DNA of 64,000 nt from Streptomyces sp. A1277 (GCF_004795015.1 NZ_SSBI01000021.1:53085-117084), one strand, 5' to 3'; counted from the stretch's first letter, positions 1 through 9,079 are shown. A program made the numbers and translations. Notes: generated from the letters alone by a model not told the origin.

Positions 1-59
1 GCCGGCCGCGCGTACAGTCCGCCGCCCTGTCCGACGGGCCATACCGCGAAGGAGCCCCC

Positions 60-133
60 ATGCAGCGTTTCGACGGGAAGAAGGTCCTGCTCACCGGGGC
101 GGGGTCCGGGCCGACGGCGGCTCGCTCATCTGA
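60..133 (+). pseudogene. Remnant of a short-chain dehydrogenase (SDR) gene with its centre deleted
   Basis: A ribosome binding site (AAGGAG) precedes an ATG whose first codons read MQRFDGKKVLLTGAGSG, the start of a classical SDR including the TGxxxGxG cofactor loop. Directly afterwards, in another frame, the DNA reads ADGGSLI followed by TGA, the typical last residues of an SDR. The roughly 230 residues that should lie between are missing and the two ends are out of frame, so the gene is broken by an internal deletion. The open frame from this ATG runs on into the thiolase at 258, but the joined N-terminus is not thiolase-like. An assembly collapse is the alternative explanation. Confidence 0.7.
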
Positions 134-151
134 GGCGGCTCACCGGGGCCC

Positions 152-202
152 GGCCACTGAGCGGGACTGCCCCTTGCCGTTTTCGAGAATGAATTCTAAT
201 TT
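152..202 (+). promoter_or_regulatory. Box 1 plus -10 of the fadA5 operon promoter
   Basis: Positions 152-166 read GGCC-ACTGAGC-GGGA, a divergent copy of the box found at seven intergenic sites here. A -10-like TAATTT lies at 197-202, exactly 31 nt after the last A of the box, and TTGCCG at 174-179 gives a 17-nt spacing as a -35. This is the only box promoter with a recognisable -35. The hexamer ends 55 nt before the fadA5 ATG. Confidence 0.55.
185..198. promoter_or_regulatory. KstR-like operator overlapping the fadA5 -10
   Basis: GAGAATGAATTCTA contains the inverted repeat AGAAT-N2-ATTCT. It resembles the KstR consensus TnnAACnnGTTnnA with C to T and G to A at the inner positions. It sits in an AT-rich island and overlaps the -10, which suits repression. 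A similar variant lies at 14419-14432. Confidence 0.45.
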
Positions 203-257
203 TCGATTCCCAGCGTCCCGGCCCCCCCCACGGGCCCCGCACACCTTACGGAGAGCC

Positions 258-1418
258 ATGACCGAGGCCGTCATCGTCGAAGCCGCGCGCACACCGGTCG
301 GCCGGCGCCGCGGCGTCCTGGCCGGGCTCCACCCGGCGCAACTCCTCGGGCTCGCCCAGAAGGGCCTGGTGGAGCGCGCCGGCATCGCACCGGACACCGT
401 CGAACAGGTCGTCGGCGGCTGCGTCACCCAGGCCGGTGAGCAGTCCAACAACGTCACCCGCAACGCCTGGCTGCACACCGGACTCCCGCAGACCACCGCC
501 TGCACCACCATCGACTGCGCCTGCGGCTCCTCCCAGCAGGCCGTCCACCTCGTCGCCGGCCTCATCGCCTCCGGTGCCATCGAGACCGGCATCGGCTGCG
601 GCGTCGAGTCCATGAGCCGCGTCTTCCTCGGCGCGGCGCTCACCCCCGGCAACGGCTCCCCGGTCCCGGAGAGCTGGACCCTGGACATGCCCGACCAGTT
701 CACCGCCGCCGAACGCATCGCCCGCAACCGCGGCATCACCAGGGCCGACGCCGACGCCCTGGGCCTCGCCTCCCAGCAGAAGGCCGCCCGCGCCTGGGCC
801 GAAGGCCGCTTCGACGGGCAGATCATCGAGATCCAGGCGCCCGTCCTCGGCCCCGGGGGCCCCACCGGCGATACCGTGTCCGTCACCCGCGACCAGGGGC
901 TGCGCGACACCACCCCCGAGGCCCTGGCCGCACTCCGCCCGGTCCTGCCCGACGGCGTCCACACCGCCGGGAACTCCTCGCAGATCAGCGACGGCGCCGC
1001 CGCCGTCCTCCTGATGAGCCGGGAACGCGCCGCCCGCGAAGGGCTGCGCCCGCGCGCCCGGATCGTGGCCTCCGCCATGGTCGGCTCCGACCCGTACTAC
1101 CACCTCGACGGCCCCATCGCCGCGACCGAACGGGTCCTGCGCACCGCCGGCATGACGCTCGCCGACATCGACCTGGTCGAGATCAACGAGGCGTTCGCCT
1201 CCGTCGTCCTGTCCTGGGCCCAGGTCCACAAGGCCGACCTGGACAAGGTCAACGTCAACGGCGGCGCCATCGCGCTCGGCCACGCCGTCGGCTCCACCGG
1301 TGCCCGGCTGATCACCCAGGCCCTGCACGAACTGGAGCGGACGGGCAAGTCGACCGCGCTGGTCACCATGTGCGCCGGCGGCGCGCACGCGACCGCCACC
1401 GTCATCGAACGCATCTGA
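258..1418 (+). CDS. fadA5: Steroid side-chain thiolase (FadA5-like acetyl-CoA acetyltransferase)
   Basis: A 386-residue thiolase that cleaves the 3-ketoacyl-CoA formed on the steroid side chain, releasing acetyl- or propionyl-CoA. Residues typical of FadA5 are visible: an N-terminal VEAARTPVGRR, GGCVTQAGEQSNN, the nucleophile cysteine in CGSSQQAVH, NEAFASVVLSWA, and the C-terminal cysteine in TMCAGGA. The GHP motif is altered to GHA (ALGHAVGSTG). The ATG at 258 is chosen because GGAGAG precedes it and the family N-terminus starts there; an upstream ATG at 60 belongs to a decayed SDR. It heads a run of five close genes (fadE34, MaoC, thioesterase, SDR). Control is likely by KstR-like and box-1 elements upstream. 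Confidence 0.93.
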   Translation: MTEAVIVEAARTPVGRRRGVLAGLHPAQLLGLAQKGLVERAGIAPDTVEQVVGGCVTQAGEQSNNVTRNAWLHTGLPQTTACTTIDCACGSSQQAVHLVAGLIASGAIETGIGCGVESMSRVFLGAALTPGNGSPVPESWTLDMPDQFTAAERIARNRGITRADADALGLASQQKAARAWAEGRFDGQIIEIQAPVLGPGGPTGDTVSVTRDQGLRDTTPEALAALRPVLPDGVHTAGNSSQISDGAAAVLLMSRERAAREGLRPRARIVASAMVGSDPYYHLDGPIAATERVLRTAGMTLADIDLVEINEAFASVVLSWAQVHKADLDKVNVNGGAIALGHAVGSTGARLITQALHELERTGKSTALVTMCAGGAHATATVIERI

Positions 1419-1428
1419 GGGGCGCGCC

Positions 1429-3624
1429 ATGACCATCGGACTCACCGAGGAGCACCTCGACCTGCGCGACGCCGTACGCGCCTTCGCCGACCGGCACATC
1501 ACCGAAGACGCCCTGCGCGCGGCCGCCGACGCCGACAAGGAGACCCTGCCCGCCCACTGGAGCGGCCTCGCCGCACAGGGCCTCCTCGGGCTGCACCTGC
1601 CCGAGGAGGACGGCGGCGCCGGCTACGGGCTCCTCGAACTCGCCGTCGTCACCGAGGAACTGGGCCGCGCCACCGCCCCCGGGCCCTTCCTGCCGACCAC
1701 CCTCGCGTCGGCCGTCCTGCACGCCGCCGGACACCGCACCCACCTCGCCCCGCTCGCCGCCGGCACCACGCTCGGCGCGGTCGGCCTCGACGCCGGCACC
1801 CTCGCCCTGGCCCGCGCCGCCGACGGCACGGCCACCGTCACCGGCACCTCGGGGCTCGTCGTCGGCGGCCACCTCGCCGACGTGTTCGTCCTGCCCGCCT
1901 CGGACGGGGGCCGCACCACCTGGCTGGTCCTGCCCCGGGCCGCCGTGGACACCGCCGACGTCCGCAGCCACGACCTGACCCGCCGCTCGTCCCGCGTGAC
2001 CGTACGGTCCGTGCCCGTGCCGGCCGCCGACCTGCTCGACCTCGACCCGCGAAGGCCCCGGGACCTCGCCGCGACCCTGTTCGCCGCCGAGGCCGCCGGG
2101 CTCGCCGACCACTGCGTCACCACCGCCGCCGACTACGCCCGGGTCCGCGAACAGTTCGGCCACCCCATCGGCCTCTTCCAGGGCGTCAAACACCGCTGCG
2201 CCCGCATGCTCGCCCGGGCCGAACAGGCCCGCGCCTGCGCCTGGGACGCCGCCCGCGCGGCCGGACCCGGCGGCGCGGACGACCCCCGGGAAGCCTCGCT
2301 GGCCGCCGCCGTCGCCGCCGTGGTCGCCGTCGACGCCGCCTTCGACGTGGCGAAGGACTGCATCCAGGTGCTCGGCGGCATCGGCTTCACCTGGGAGTAC
2401 GAGGCGCACCTCGCGCTGCGCCGGGCCCAGACCCTGCGCATCACCCTCGGCCCCTCCGCCGCCTGGCGCCGCCGCGTCGCCGCCCTCACCCTGGACGGGG
2501 TCCGCCGCCGGCTGGGCGTGGAGCTGCCGCCGGAGGCCGAGGCCCAGCGCGAAGGCGTCCGCACCGAACTCCGGGCGGCCCAGGCGCTGGAGGGCAAGGA
2601 GCGCACCGACCACCTCGCCGCCCACGGCTACACCGCGCCCCATCTGCCGGCGCCCTGGGGCAAGGGGGCGGGCCCGGTGGCGCAGCTGGTCATCGCCGAG
2701 GAGCTGGCGGCCGCCGGGCTCACCCCCGTCGACATGATCATCGGCGGCTGGGTGGTGCCCACCCTCATCGCCCACGGGGACCCGGCCCAGCAGGAGCGGT
2801 TCCTCGCCCCCAGCCTGCGCGGCGACCTCAGGTGGTGCCAGCTGTTCAGCGAACCGGGCGCCGGCTCCGACCTCGCCGGGCTCACCACCCGCGCCGAGAA
2901 GGTGGACGGCGGCTGGCGCGTCACCGGGCAGAAGGTGTGGACCTCCATGGCCCTCGACGCCCATTGGGGCGTCCTGCTCGCCCGTACCGACACCGAGGTG
3001 CCCAAGCACAAGGGGATCTCCTACTTCCTCCTCGACATGACGAGCCCCGGCATCGACATCCGGCCGCTGCGGCAGATCACCGGCGAGGCCGAGTTCAACG
3101 AGGTCTTCCTGGACGGGGTGTTCATCCCCGACGACCTGCTCGTCGCCTCGCCGGGCGACGGCTGGAAGCTCGCCAGGACCACCCTCGCCAACGAACGCGT
3201 CGCCCTGTCCCACGACTCGGTCGGCTCCGGCGCCGAAGCGCTGCTGGAGATCGCCGCGGCGTCCGACGGCCTGGACGACGAACAGCTCACCACGCTCGGC
3301 GGCCACCTCTGCGACGCGCAGACCGGCGCCGTCCTCGCCCTGCGCACCACCCTGCGCAGCGTCTCCGGGCAGCAGCCGGGGGCCGAGGCGTCCGTCGCCA
3401 AGCTGCTCGGCGTCGAACACCAGCAGCGGGTCTGGGAGACCTGCATGGACTGGCAGGGCACCGCATCGCTCAGCGGCGAGGGCGAGCGCCACGACGCCAC
3501 CTGGATGTTCCTCAACTGCCGCTGCCTGTCCATCGCGGGCGGCACGACGGAGGTCCAGCTGAACATCATCGGCGAGCGCATGCTCGGCCTGCCCCGCGAC
3601 CCCGAGCCCACCCGGAAAGGCTGA
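1429..3624 (+). CDS. fadE34: Two-domain acyl-CoA dehydrogenase (FadE34-like)
   Basis: At 731 residues this is twice the usual acyl-CoA dehydrogenase length, made of two fused ACAD units. The first (about 1-355) ends with QVLGGIGFTWEYEAHLALRRAQ, like the catalytic alpha subunit of steroid ACADs. The second (about 365-731) has the FAD-binding FSEPGAGSDLAGL segment and ends AGGTTEVQLNIIGERMLGLPR. Steroid ACADs are usually alpha2beta2 heterotetramers; FadE34 is the known fused version, desaturating a steroid side-chain CoA thioester. It begins 10 nt after fadA5 and is followed after 1 nt by the MaoC gene, so dehydrogenation, hydration and thiolysis are co-transcribed. Confidence 0.9.
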   Translation: MTIGLTEEHLDLRDAVRAFADRHITEDALRAAADADKETLPAHWSGLAAQGLLGLHLPEEDGGAGYGLLELAVVTEELGRATAPGPFLPTTLASAVLHAAGHRTHLAPLAAGTTLGAVGLDAGTLALARAADGTATVTGTSGLVVGGHLADVFVLPASDGGRTTWLVLPRAAVDTADVRSHDLTRRSSRVTVRSVPVPAADLLDLDPRRPRDLAATLFAAEAAGLADHCVTTAADYARVREQFGHPIGLFQGVKHRCARMLARAEQARACAWDAARAAGPGGADDPREASLAAAVAAVVAVDAAFDVAKDCIQVLGGIGFTWEYEAHLALRRAQTLRITLGPSAAWRRRVAALTLDGVRRRLGVELPPEAEAQREGVRTELRAAQALEGKERTDHLAAHGYTAPHLPAPWGKGAGPVAQLVIAEELAAAGLTPVDMIIGGWVVPTLIAHGDPAQQERFLAPSLRGDLRWCQLFSEPGAGSDLAGLTTRAEKVDGGWRVTGQKVWTSMALDAHWGVLLARTDTEVPKHKGISYFLLDMTSPGIDIRPLRQITGEAEFNEVFLDGVFIPDDLLVASPGDGWKLARTTLANERVALSHDSVGSGAEALLEIAAASDGLDDEQLTTLGGHLCDAQTGAVLALRTTLRSVSGQQPGAEASVAKLLGVEHQQRVWETCMDWQGTASLSGEGERHDATWMFLNCRCLSIAGGTTEVQLNIIGERMLGLPRDPEPTRKG

Positions 3625-3625
3625 C

Positions 3626-4519
3626 ATGCCCATCGACCGCGACAAGGCGCTGACCGCGGACCCCGCCGTCCGCGAGATCCACTGGACCACCCGCGACGTC
3701 CTGCTGTACCACCTGAGCCTCGGAGCCGGCGCCGACCCGGCCACCGGCCCCGAGCTCCACCTGACCTACGAGAACGGCCTCACCGTGCTGCCGACCTTCG
3801 CCGTGGTCGCCGGCTCCGGGATCTCCGCGGGCGAGGCGGAGCCGCCCGGCTTCCACCTGCCCGGCATCGACATCGACCTGCGGGCCGTCCTGCACGCCGG
3901 CCAGGGGCTTCGGGTCCACCGGCCGCTGCCCGCCGGCGGCACCGCGACGCTCACCTCGCGGGTGGCCGAGGTCTGGGACAAGGGCAAGGCGGCCCTCATC
4001 GTCCTGGAGTCCGCCGCGACGGGCCCCGCCGGCGAACCGCTGTGGACGTCCACCACCCGCGTCTGGGCGCGCGGCGAGGGCGGCTTCAGCCAGGACCCCG
4101 GCCCGGAGGAGGAGCGGGTGACACCCCCGGACCGCCCGGCCGACACCGTCGTCACCTCCACCACCACACCCCAGCAGGCCCTGTGGTACCGGCTCAACGG
4201 CGACCTCAACCCCCTGCACGCCGACCCGGAGTTCGCCCGCGCCGCCGGGCTCGACCGGCCGATCCTGCACGGCCTCGCCTCGTACGGCATGCTCTGCAAG
4301 GCCCTCGTCGACGGCGTCCTGGACGGCGACGCCACCCGGCTCACCCACCTCGCCGTGCGCTTCGCCGGCCCCCTCCTCCCCGGCGAGTCCCTGACCACCT
4401 CCGTGTGGCGCGAGGGCCCGTCCGCCGACGGCACCGAACGGCTCGTGCTGCACGCGGCCTGCCCCGGACGCGACGGCGCCCCCGTGCTCACCCACGCGAC
4501 GGCGACGGTGACCGCGTGA
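3626..4519 (+). CDS. MaoC double hot-dog enoyl-CoA hydratase
   Basis: A 297-residue double hot-dog protein of the R-specific enoyl-CoA hydratase 2 type. The C-terminal half carries the full hydratase signature NGDLNPLHADP with catalytic Asp193, Asn195 and His198, followed by the usual PILHGLASYG. The N-terminal half is a degenerate hot-dog without the signature, the normal arrangement for this family (for example Rv3538). It would hydrate the alpha,beta-unsaturated side-chain CoA made by FadE34, giving a 3R-hydroxyacyl-CoA for an SDR. It starts 1 nt after fadE34 and its stop overlaps the next start (TGATG), implying translational coupling. A second, more divergent paralogue lies at 12777-13613. 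Confidence 0.85.
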   Translation: MPIDRDKALTADPAVREIHWTTRDVLLYHLSLGAGADPATGPELHLTYENGLTVLPTFAVVAGSGISAGEAEPPGFHLPGIDIDLRAVLHAGQGLRVHRPLPAGGTATLTSRVAEVWDKGKAALIVLESAATGPAGEPLWTSTTRVWARGEGGFSQDPGPEEERVTPPDRPADTVVTSTTTPQQALWYRLNGDLNPLHADPEFARAAGLDRPILHGLASYGMLCKALVDGVLDGDATRLTHLAVRFAGPLLPGESLTTSVWREGPSADGTERLVLHAACPGRDGAPVLTHATATVTA

Positions 4520-5163
4520 TGAGCGACGGCCCGGCGCACCCCGCGCCCACCGAAGGACCCCGCCTGGTCGCCGAACCGCACAAGGACGGTGTCGACGCCG
4601 CTGTGGCGGCGGCCCGCCGGGTCATCGACGCCCTGCTGCACGCCGGGGACGGGACCGGCGCCGACATGGAGGAGATCGCCGGCCGGCTCGACGCCCTCGC
4701 GGACGGGCTCACCGAGCGGGCGCCCGCCCTGAGCGAACGCCTCGCCGAGATGTGGCGCGGCGAGGGCGTCACCCGGCACGACCCGGTCACCGGTCCGGAG
4801 AACGCCCTGGCACCCCCGCTCACCCTGCGCGGCGCCGACGACGGCTCCGTCGAAGGCACCGTCACACTCGGTCTGCCCTACCAGGGGCCGCCCGGCCATG
4901 TGCACGGCGGCATCTCGGCACTCCTGCTCGACCACACGCTGGGGGTCGCCAACCACTGGGGCGGCACCTCCGGAATGACCGCCGAGCTGACCCTGCGCTA
5001 TCTGCGGCCCACCCCGCTGTTCGAGCCGCTGACCGTCACCGGCCGGCAGGTCTCGGTGGACGGCCGGCGCATCCGCACGGTCGGCGAGATCACCGCCAAG
5101 GGCAGCGCCTGCGTCACCGCCGAGGGGCTGTTCATCGCCAAGCACCTGCCCAGGCCGAGCTGA
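4519..5163 (+). CDS. PaaI/THEM4-type hot-dog thioesterase
   Basis: A 214-residue protein whose C-terminal 120 residues are a single hot-dog thioesterase domain, with the loop and helix GPPGHVHGGISALLLDH and a following strand ELTLRYLRPTPL. The first 90 residues are helical and charged with no recognised domain. Members release free acids from acyl-CoAs. In this operon the likely role is freeing CoA from stalled steroid acyl-CoAs, which is inference from position. The ATG overlaps the MaoC stop codon by one base. Confidence 0.8.
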   Translation: MSDGPAHPAPTEGPRLVAEPHKDGVDAAVAAARRVIDALLHAGDGTGADMEEIAGRLDALADGLTERAPALSERLAEMWRGEGVTRHDPVTGPENALAPPLTLRGADDGSVEGTVTLGLPYQGPPGHVHGGISALLLDHTLGVANHWGGTSGMTAELTLRYLRPTPLFEPLTVTGRQVSVDGRRIRTVGEITAKGSACVTAEGLFIAKHLPRPS

Positions 5164-5176
5164 GGGGGCGGCAGCG

Positions 5177-5938
5177 ATGGGACACCTCGACGGCAGGGTG
5201 GCGGTCATCACCGGGGCCGGGCAGGGCGTCGGGCAGGGCATCGCCCTCGCCCTCGCCTCCGAAGGCGCCTCGGTCGCCGTCCTCGGCCGGACCGCCGCCA
5301 AGCTGGACACGACCTGCGCGCTGCTGCGCGAGCGCGGGGCGACGGCCGAACCCTTCGTGGTCGACGTCCTCGACACCGCACGCCTCCCCGGCGTGGTCCA
5401 GGACGTGGCCGAGCGCTTCGGCCGGATCGACATCCTCGTCAACAACGCCTACACCGGCTGCTACGGCCCGCTCCTGTCACTGAGCGACGAGCAGTTCCGG
5501 CGGGGCTTCGACAGCGGCCCGTTCGCGGCGTTCGCCCTCATGAAGGCCGCACACCCGCACCTGGAACGGGACGGCGGCGGGTCGGTCGTCAACCTCGTCA
5601 CCTCCGCCATGGTCCGCTGGGACCTGAGCACGTACGGGGCGTACGCGGCCGCCAAGTCCGCGCTCCGCTCCCTGACCCGGGCCGCCGCCAACGAGTGGGG
5701 CCGCGACGGCATCCGGGTCAACGCCATCGCCCCGCACGCCACCTCACCCGCCTACGCGGGCTGGCAGGAGGCCAACCCCGAGGAGGCCGCCGAGTTCTGC
5801 GAGTCCATCCCGCTGGGGTACGTGGGCGACTGCGAGCAGGACATCGGCCGGGCCGTGGTGATGCTGTGCGGCCCCGACGCCCGCTATCTGACGGGCGCCA
5901 CGATCCCGCTCGACGGCGGCCAGGCCAACTTCGGCTGA
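5177..5938 (+). CDS. Short-chain dehydrogenase/reductase
   Basis: A 253-residue classical SDR: cofactor loop TGAGQGVGQG near the start, NNAYTG in place of the usual NNAG, catalytic Tyr and Lys in YAAAK, and a C-terminal LTGATIPLDGGQANFG. The motif NLVTSAMVRW carries the likely catalytic Ser/Thr. It is the last gene of the fadA5 operon, 13 nt after the thioesterase, and could oxidise the 3-hydroxyacyl-CoA made by the MaoC hydratase or a ring hydroxyl. The substrate cannot be read from the sequence. Confidence 0.82.
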   Translation: MGHLDGRVAVITGAGQGVGQGIALALASEGASVAVLGRTAAKLDTTCALLRERGATAEPFVVDVLDTARLPGVVQDVAERFGRIDILVNNAYTGCYGPLLSLSDEQFRRGFDSGPFAAFALMKAAHPHLERDGGGSVVNLVTSAMVRWDLSTYGAYAAAKSALRSLTRAAANEWGRDGIRVNAIAPHATSPAYAGWQEANPEEAAEFCESIPLGYVGDCEQDIGRAVVMLCGPDARYLTGATIPLDGGQANFG

Positions 5939-5955
5939 CCGGGCGCGGCCCCGTC

Positions 5956-6006
5956 TCCCGGTCAGCGGGACGGCCCCCGCTAGGCCGGCCCGGCCGCGGC
6001 TAGCGT
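5956..6006 (+). promoter_or_regulatory. Box 2 and TAGCGT promoter upstream of fadD17
   Basis: Positions 5956-5970 read TCCC-GGTCAGC-GGGA, a near-perfect inverted repeat (TCCCG-N5-CGGGA). TAGCGT follows at 6001-6006, 31 nt after the box's last A. The surrounding 5939-6206 stretch (268 nt) has no gene. If TAGCGT is the -10, the fadD17 mRNA would carry a GC-rich leader of nearly 200 nt. No conventional -35 is present. Confidence 0.6.
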
Positions 6007-6206
6007 CGCCACCGGCGCGGCGCGGACCCGGGGTCCGGCCGCCGGGCGGGCGCACCGCCGCCCGAAGGCGCCGGACCGGCCCGCGGACCCCCGCCGCACG
6101 CCGGCCCGCGCCCCTTCCGGCGCCACCACCGCACGACACCTCGCGCGCCCCGCGCCCCGTCCGCGTACCAACGGCAGACCCGTCCACCGGGTGAGAGGGA
6201 CCGACA

Positions 6207-7865
6207 TTGCCACACGAGACGATCGCCGACCTGCTGCTCGCCCGGGCCGGGGACGACCACCCGGGCCTGCTGACCCGCGACCGGTCCTGGACCTGGGACG
6301 AGGTGGTCGAGGAGAGCGCGGCCCGGGCCGCCCTGGCCCGGCAGCTGCGCACCGACGGGCCCTTCCACATCGGCGTACTCCTGGACAACGTGCCCGAGTA
6401 CGTCTTCTGGCTGGGCGCCGCCGCGCTGGCCGGCGCGGCCGTCGTCGGGATCAACCCGACCCGGCGCGGCGCCGAACTGGAGCGCGAGGTACGGCACACC
6501 GACTGCGCGATGATCGTCACCGACCGGGCGGGCCTCGCCCTGCTGGACGGGCTCGACGTCGGCGTGGACCGCGACCGGTTCCTGGTGGTGGACACCCCGG
6601 AGTACCGGGAGCGCCCGGCCCCGCCCGTCCACCGCCCGGTGACCGCCGCGCCCGGTGTCACCACCACCACACCGATGCTGCTGCTGCTGACCTCGGGCAC
6701 CACCGGCACCTCCAAGGCGGCGATCTGCTCGCAGGGCCGGCTCGCCGCGCTGGGCGCCGCCAACAGCGCCAAGTACGACATCACCCGCGCCGACACCTGC
6801 TACTGCCCGATGCCGCTGTTCCACGGCAACGCGCTGATGGCGCTGTGGGCCCCCGCTCTCACCGCCGGCGCCACCATCGCCCTCACCCGCAAGTTCTCCG
6901 CGTCCGGATTCCTCCCCGACGTCCGCCACTTCGGCGCCACCTACTTCACGTACGTCGGCAAGGCCATCGGCTACATCCTGGCCCGCCCCGAGACCGCCGA
7001 GGACGCCGACAACCTGCTCACGCACGCCTTCGGCACCGAGGCGTCCCCCGAGGACGCGGCCCGCTTCCTGGACCGCTTCGGCTGCCGCCTGGTCGAGGGC
7101 TACGGCTCCAGCGAGGGCGCCGGCATGCTCAAGCGGGTCCCGGACGCCCCCACCGGCGCGCTCGGCATGCCCGCCCGGCCCGGCGTCCGCATCGTCCACC
7201 CCGCCACCCGGGAGACCTGCCCGCCCGCCCAGCTCGACGCCTACGGCCGGGTGCGCAACCCGGAGGAGGCCATCGGCGAGATCGTCGACACCGGGGGCGC
7301 CGCCCGCTTCGAGGGCTACTACAACAACGAGGCGGCCAACGCGGAGCGCGTCCGGCACGGCTGGTACTGGACCGGCGACCTCGGTTACGTGGACGAGGCG
7401 GGCTACTTCTACTTCGCCGGCCGCTCCGGCGACTGGATACGCGTGGACGGTGAGAACACCTCCGCCCTGCTCACCGAGCGCGTCCTGCGCAGACACCGGG
7501 ACGTGGTGGCCGCCGGAGTCTTCGGCGTGCCCGATCCGCGCTCCGGCGACCAGGTCATGGCCGCACTCGAACTCCCCGGCCGCACCCGCTTCGAGGACCT
7601 GGACCTGCCCGGCTTCCTGGCCCGCCAGGAGGACCTGGGCAGCAAGGGCGTACCCCGCTTCGTCCGCGTCTCGCACGCCCTGCCCACCACCGGCTCCAAC
7701 AAGCTCCGCAAGAAGGAGATGCAGCTGGAGGGCTGGCGCACCGACGACCCGGTCTACCGCTGGGCGGGCCGCGGCCGGCCCGCGTACGCGCTGATGACCG
7801 ACGACGACAAGGCCGCGCTGCGCGGCGAGTTCCTGGCCAACGGGCGCGGGCGCTTCCTGCCCTGA
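6207..7865 (+). CDS. fadD17: Steroid side-chain acyl-CoA synthetase (FadD17-like)
   Basis: A 552-residue ATP-dependent acyl-CoA synthetase. Visible are the P-loop-like LLLLTSGTTGTSKAA, the PLFHGNALMALWAPAL segment, the substrate/AMP motif VEGYGSSEGAG and the late YWTGDLGYVDEAGYFYFAGRSGDWIRVDGEN. The INPTRRGAEL region, RKFSASGFLPDVRHFGATY and DWIRVDGENTSA are close to what I recall of M. tuberculosis FadD17, which activates shortened steroid side chains. I place the start at a TTG at 6207 because GAGAGGGA lies 6 nt upstream and the family N-terminus begins there; no in-frame ATG fits better. It leads the operon through chsE2, chsH2, chsE1, chsH1, ltp2 and hsaE. Confidence 0.88.
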   Translation: MPHETIADLLLARAGDDHPGLLTRDRSWTWDEVVEESAARAALARQLRTDGPFHIGVLLDNVPEYVFWLGAAALAGAAVVGINPTRRGAELEREVRHTDCAMIVTDRAGLALLDGLDVGVDRDRFLVVDTPEYRERPAPPVHRPVTAAPGVTTTTPMLLLLTSGTTGTSKAAICSQGRLAALGAANSAKYDITRADTCYCPMPLFHGNALMALWAPALTAGATIALTRKFSASGFLPDVRHFGATYFTYVGKAIGYILARPETAEDADNLLTHAFGTEASPEDAARFLDRFGCRLVEGYGSSEGAGMLKRVPDAPTGALGMPARPGVRIVHPATRETCPPAQLDAYGRVRNPEEAIGEIVDTGGAARFEGYYNNEAANAERVRHGWYWTGDLGYVDEAGYFYFAGRSGDWIRVDGENTSALLTERVLRRHRDVVAAGVFGVPDPRSGDQVMAALELPGRTRFEDLDLPGFLARQEDLGSKGVPRFVRVSHALPTTGSNKLRKKEMQLEGWRTDDPVYRWAGRGRPAYALMTDDDKAALRGEFLANGRGRFLP

Positions 7866-7912
7866 CCCGCCCGACACCCCCGCTGCCCGGCGACAACCGA
7901 GGAGAACCACAC

Positions 7913-9079
7913 ATGCAACTGCGCGAGAGCGCCGCGCACCAGGAGCTGCGGCGGGAACTGCGGGCGTACTTCGCGGGCCTGATGCCCGAGGACGAGCGCC
8001 GCCGCGTCGGCGAGGAGGGCGTGGGCGGCGACCGCTTCCGCGAGGTCGTCAAGCGGCTCGGCTCCGACGGCTGGCTGGGGCTCGGCTGGCCCACCGAGTA
8101 CGGCGGCCAGGGCCGGCCCGCCGAGGACCAGTACGTCTTCTTCGACGAGGTACAACGGGCGGGCCTGCCCTTCCCGTTCGTGACCGTCAACACCGTCGGA
8201 CCGACCCTCATGGCACACGGCTGCGAGGAGCAGCGCAAACGGTTCCTGCCCGGCATCCTCTCCGGCGACATCGTCTTCGCGATCGGCTACACCGAACCGG
8301 CAGCCGGCACCGACCTCGCCTCGCTGACCACCCGCGCGGTCCGGGACGGCGACACGTACGTGGTCGACGGCAGCAAGATCTTCACCAGCGGCGCCAACAC
8401 CGCCGACTACGTGTGGCTCGCCGCCCGCACCGACCCGGACGCGCCCAAGCACAAGGGGATCTCCATCCTGATCGTGCCGACCTCGGACGACGGCTTCTCC
8501 TGGAGCCCGATCCGCACCGTCGGCGGGATGACCGTCACCGCCACGTACTACAGCGGGGTCCGCGTCCCCGCCGGGGACGTGGTCGGCGAGGTGGACGGCG
8601 GCTGGCGGCTGATCACCGCCCAGCTCAACCACGAACGCATCGGCCTCGCCGCACTCGGCGGCCGCATGATCCAGCTGTGGGAACGGGTCCTCGACCTGGC
8701 CCGGGAGAACGGCACCGCCGACATCCCCTGGGTGCGGGCGGAGTTCGCCCGCACGTACGCCCGGCTGGAGGCGATGCGGCTGATGAACTGGAAGATGACC
8801 GCCGCCGTCGCCGACGACACCCTGACCGGCGCCGACGCGGGCGCCGCCAAGGTCTACGGCACCGAGACCCACATCGACGTCCAGCGCGGCCTGACCCAGA
8901 TCCTGGGCGCGGCCGGCCGCATCCGGCCCGAATCACCGGGCGCGGCCCTCGCCGGCCAGGTCGAACAGCTCTCCCGGCAGGGCATCGTGAACACCTTCGG
9001 CGGCGGCGTCAACGAGGTCCTGCGCGACATGGTCGCCACCCAGGGGCTCGGGCTGCCGCGCGCGGGGCGTGGCGCATGA
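7913..9079 (+). CDS. chsE2: Steroid acyl-CoA dehydrogenase subunit (ChsE2/FadE29-like)
   Basis: A 388-residue ACAD that would pair with ChsE1 to desaturate the three-carbon steroid side chain (22-oyl-CoA). Landmarks are LGWPTEYGGQG, the FAD-contacting FAIGYTEPAAGTDLASLTT, AKHKGISILIVPT (here PKHKGISILIVPT) and the C-terminal NTFGGGVNEVLRDMVA in place of the usual GTNEIQ. These match FadE29, the non-catalytic FAD-binding partner in the alpha2beta2 complex. Its stop overlaps the chsH2 start by 4 nt (ATGA). Confidence 0.9.
   Translation: MQLRESAAHQELRRELRAYFAGLMPEDERRRVGEEGVGGDRFREVVKRLGSDGWLGLGWPTEYGGQGRPAEDQYVFFDEVQRAGLPFPFVTVNTVGPTLMAHGCEEQRKRFLPGILSGDIVFAIGYTEPAAGTDLASLTTRAVRDGDTYVVDGSKIFTSGANTADYVWLAARTDPDAPKHKGISILIVPTSDDGFSWSPIRTVGGMTVTATYYSGVRVPAGDVVGEVDGGWRLITAQLNHERIGLAALGGRMIQLWERVLDLARENGTADIPWVRAEFARTYARLEAMRLMNWKMTAAVADDTLTGADAGAAKVYGTETHIDVQRGLTQILGAAGRIRPESPGAALAGQVEQLSRQGIVNTFGGGVNEVLRDMVATQGLGLPRAGRGA

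Noticed and set aside
60..257. A 66-residue N-terminal extension of the thiolase from the ATG at 60.
   Set aside because: The extension is an SDR start followed by out-of-frame sequence; the thiolase family start and a good Shine-Dalgarno are at 258.
1402..3744. A 780-codon minus-strand frame opposite fadE34.
   Set aside because: Gly/Ala/Arg/Val-rich antisense shadow without domains.
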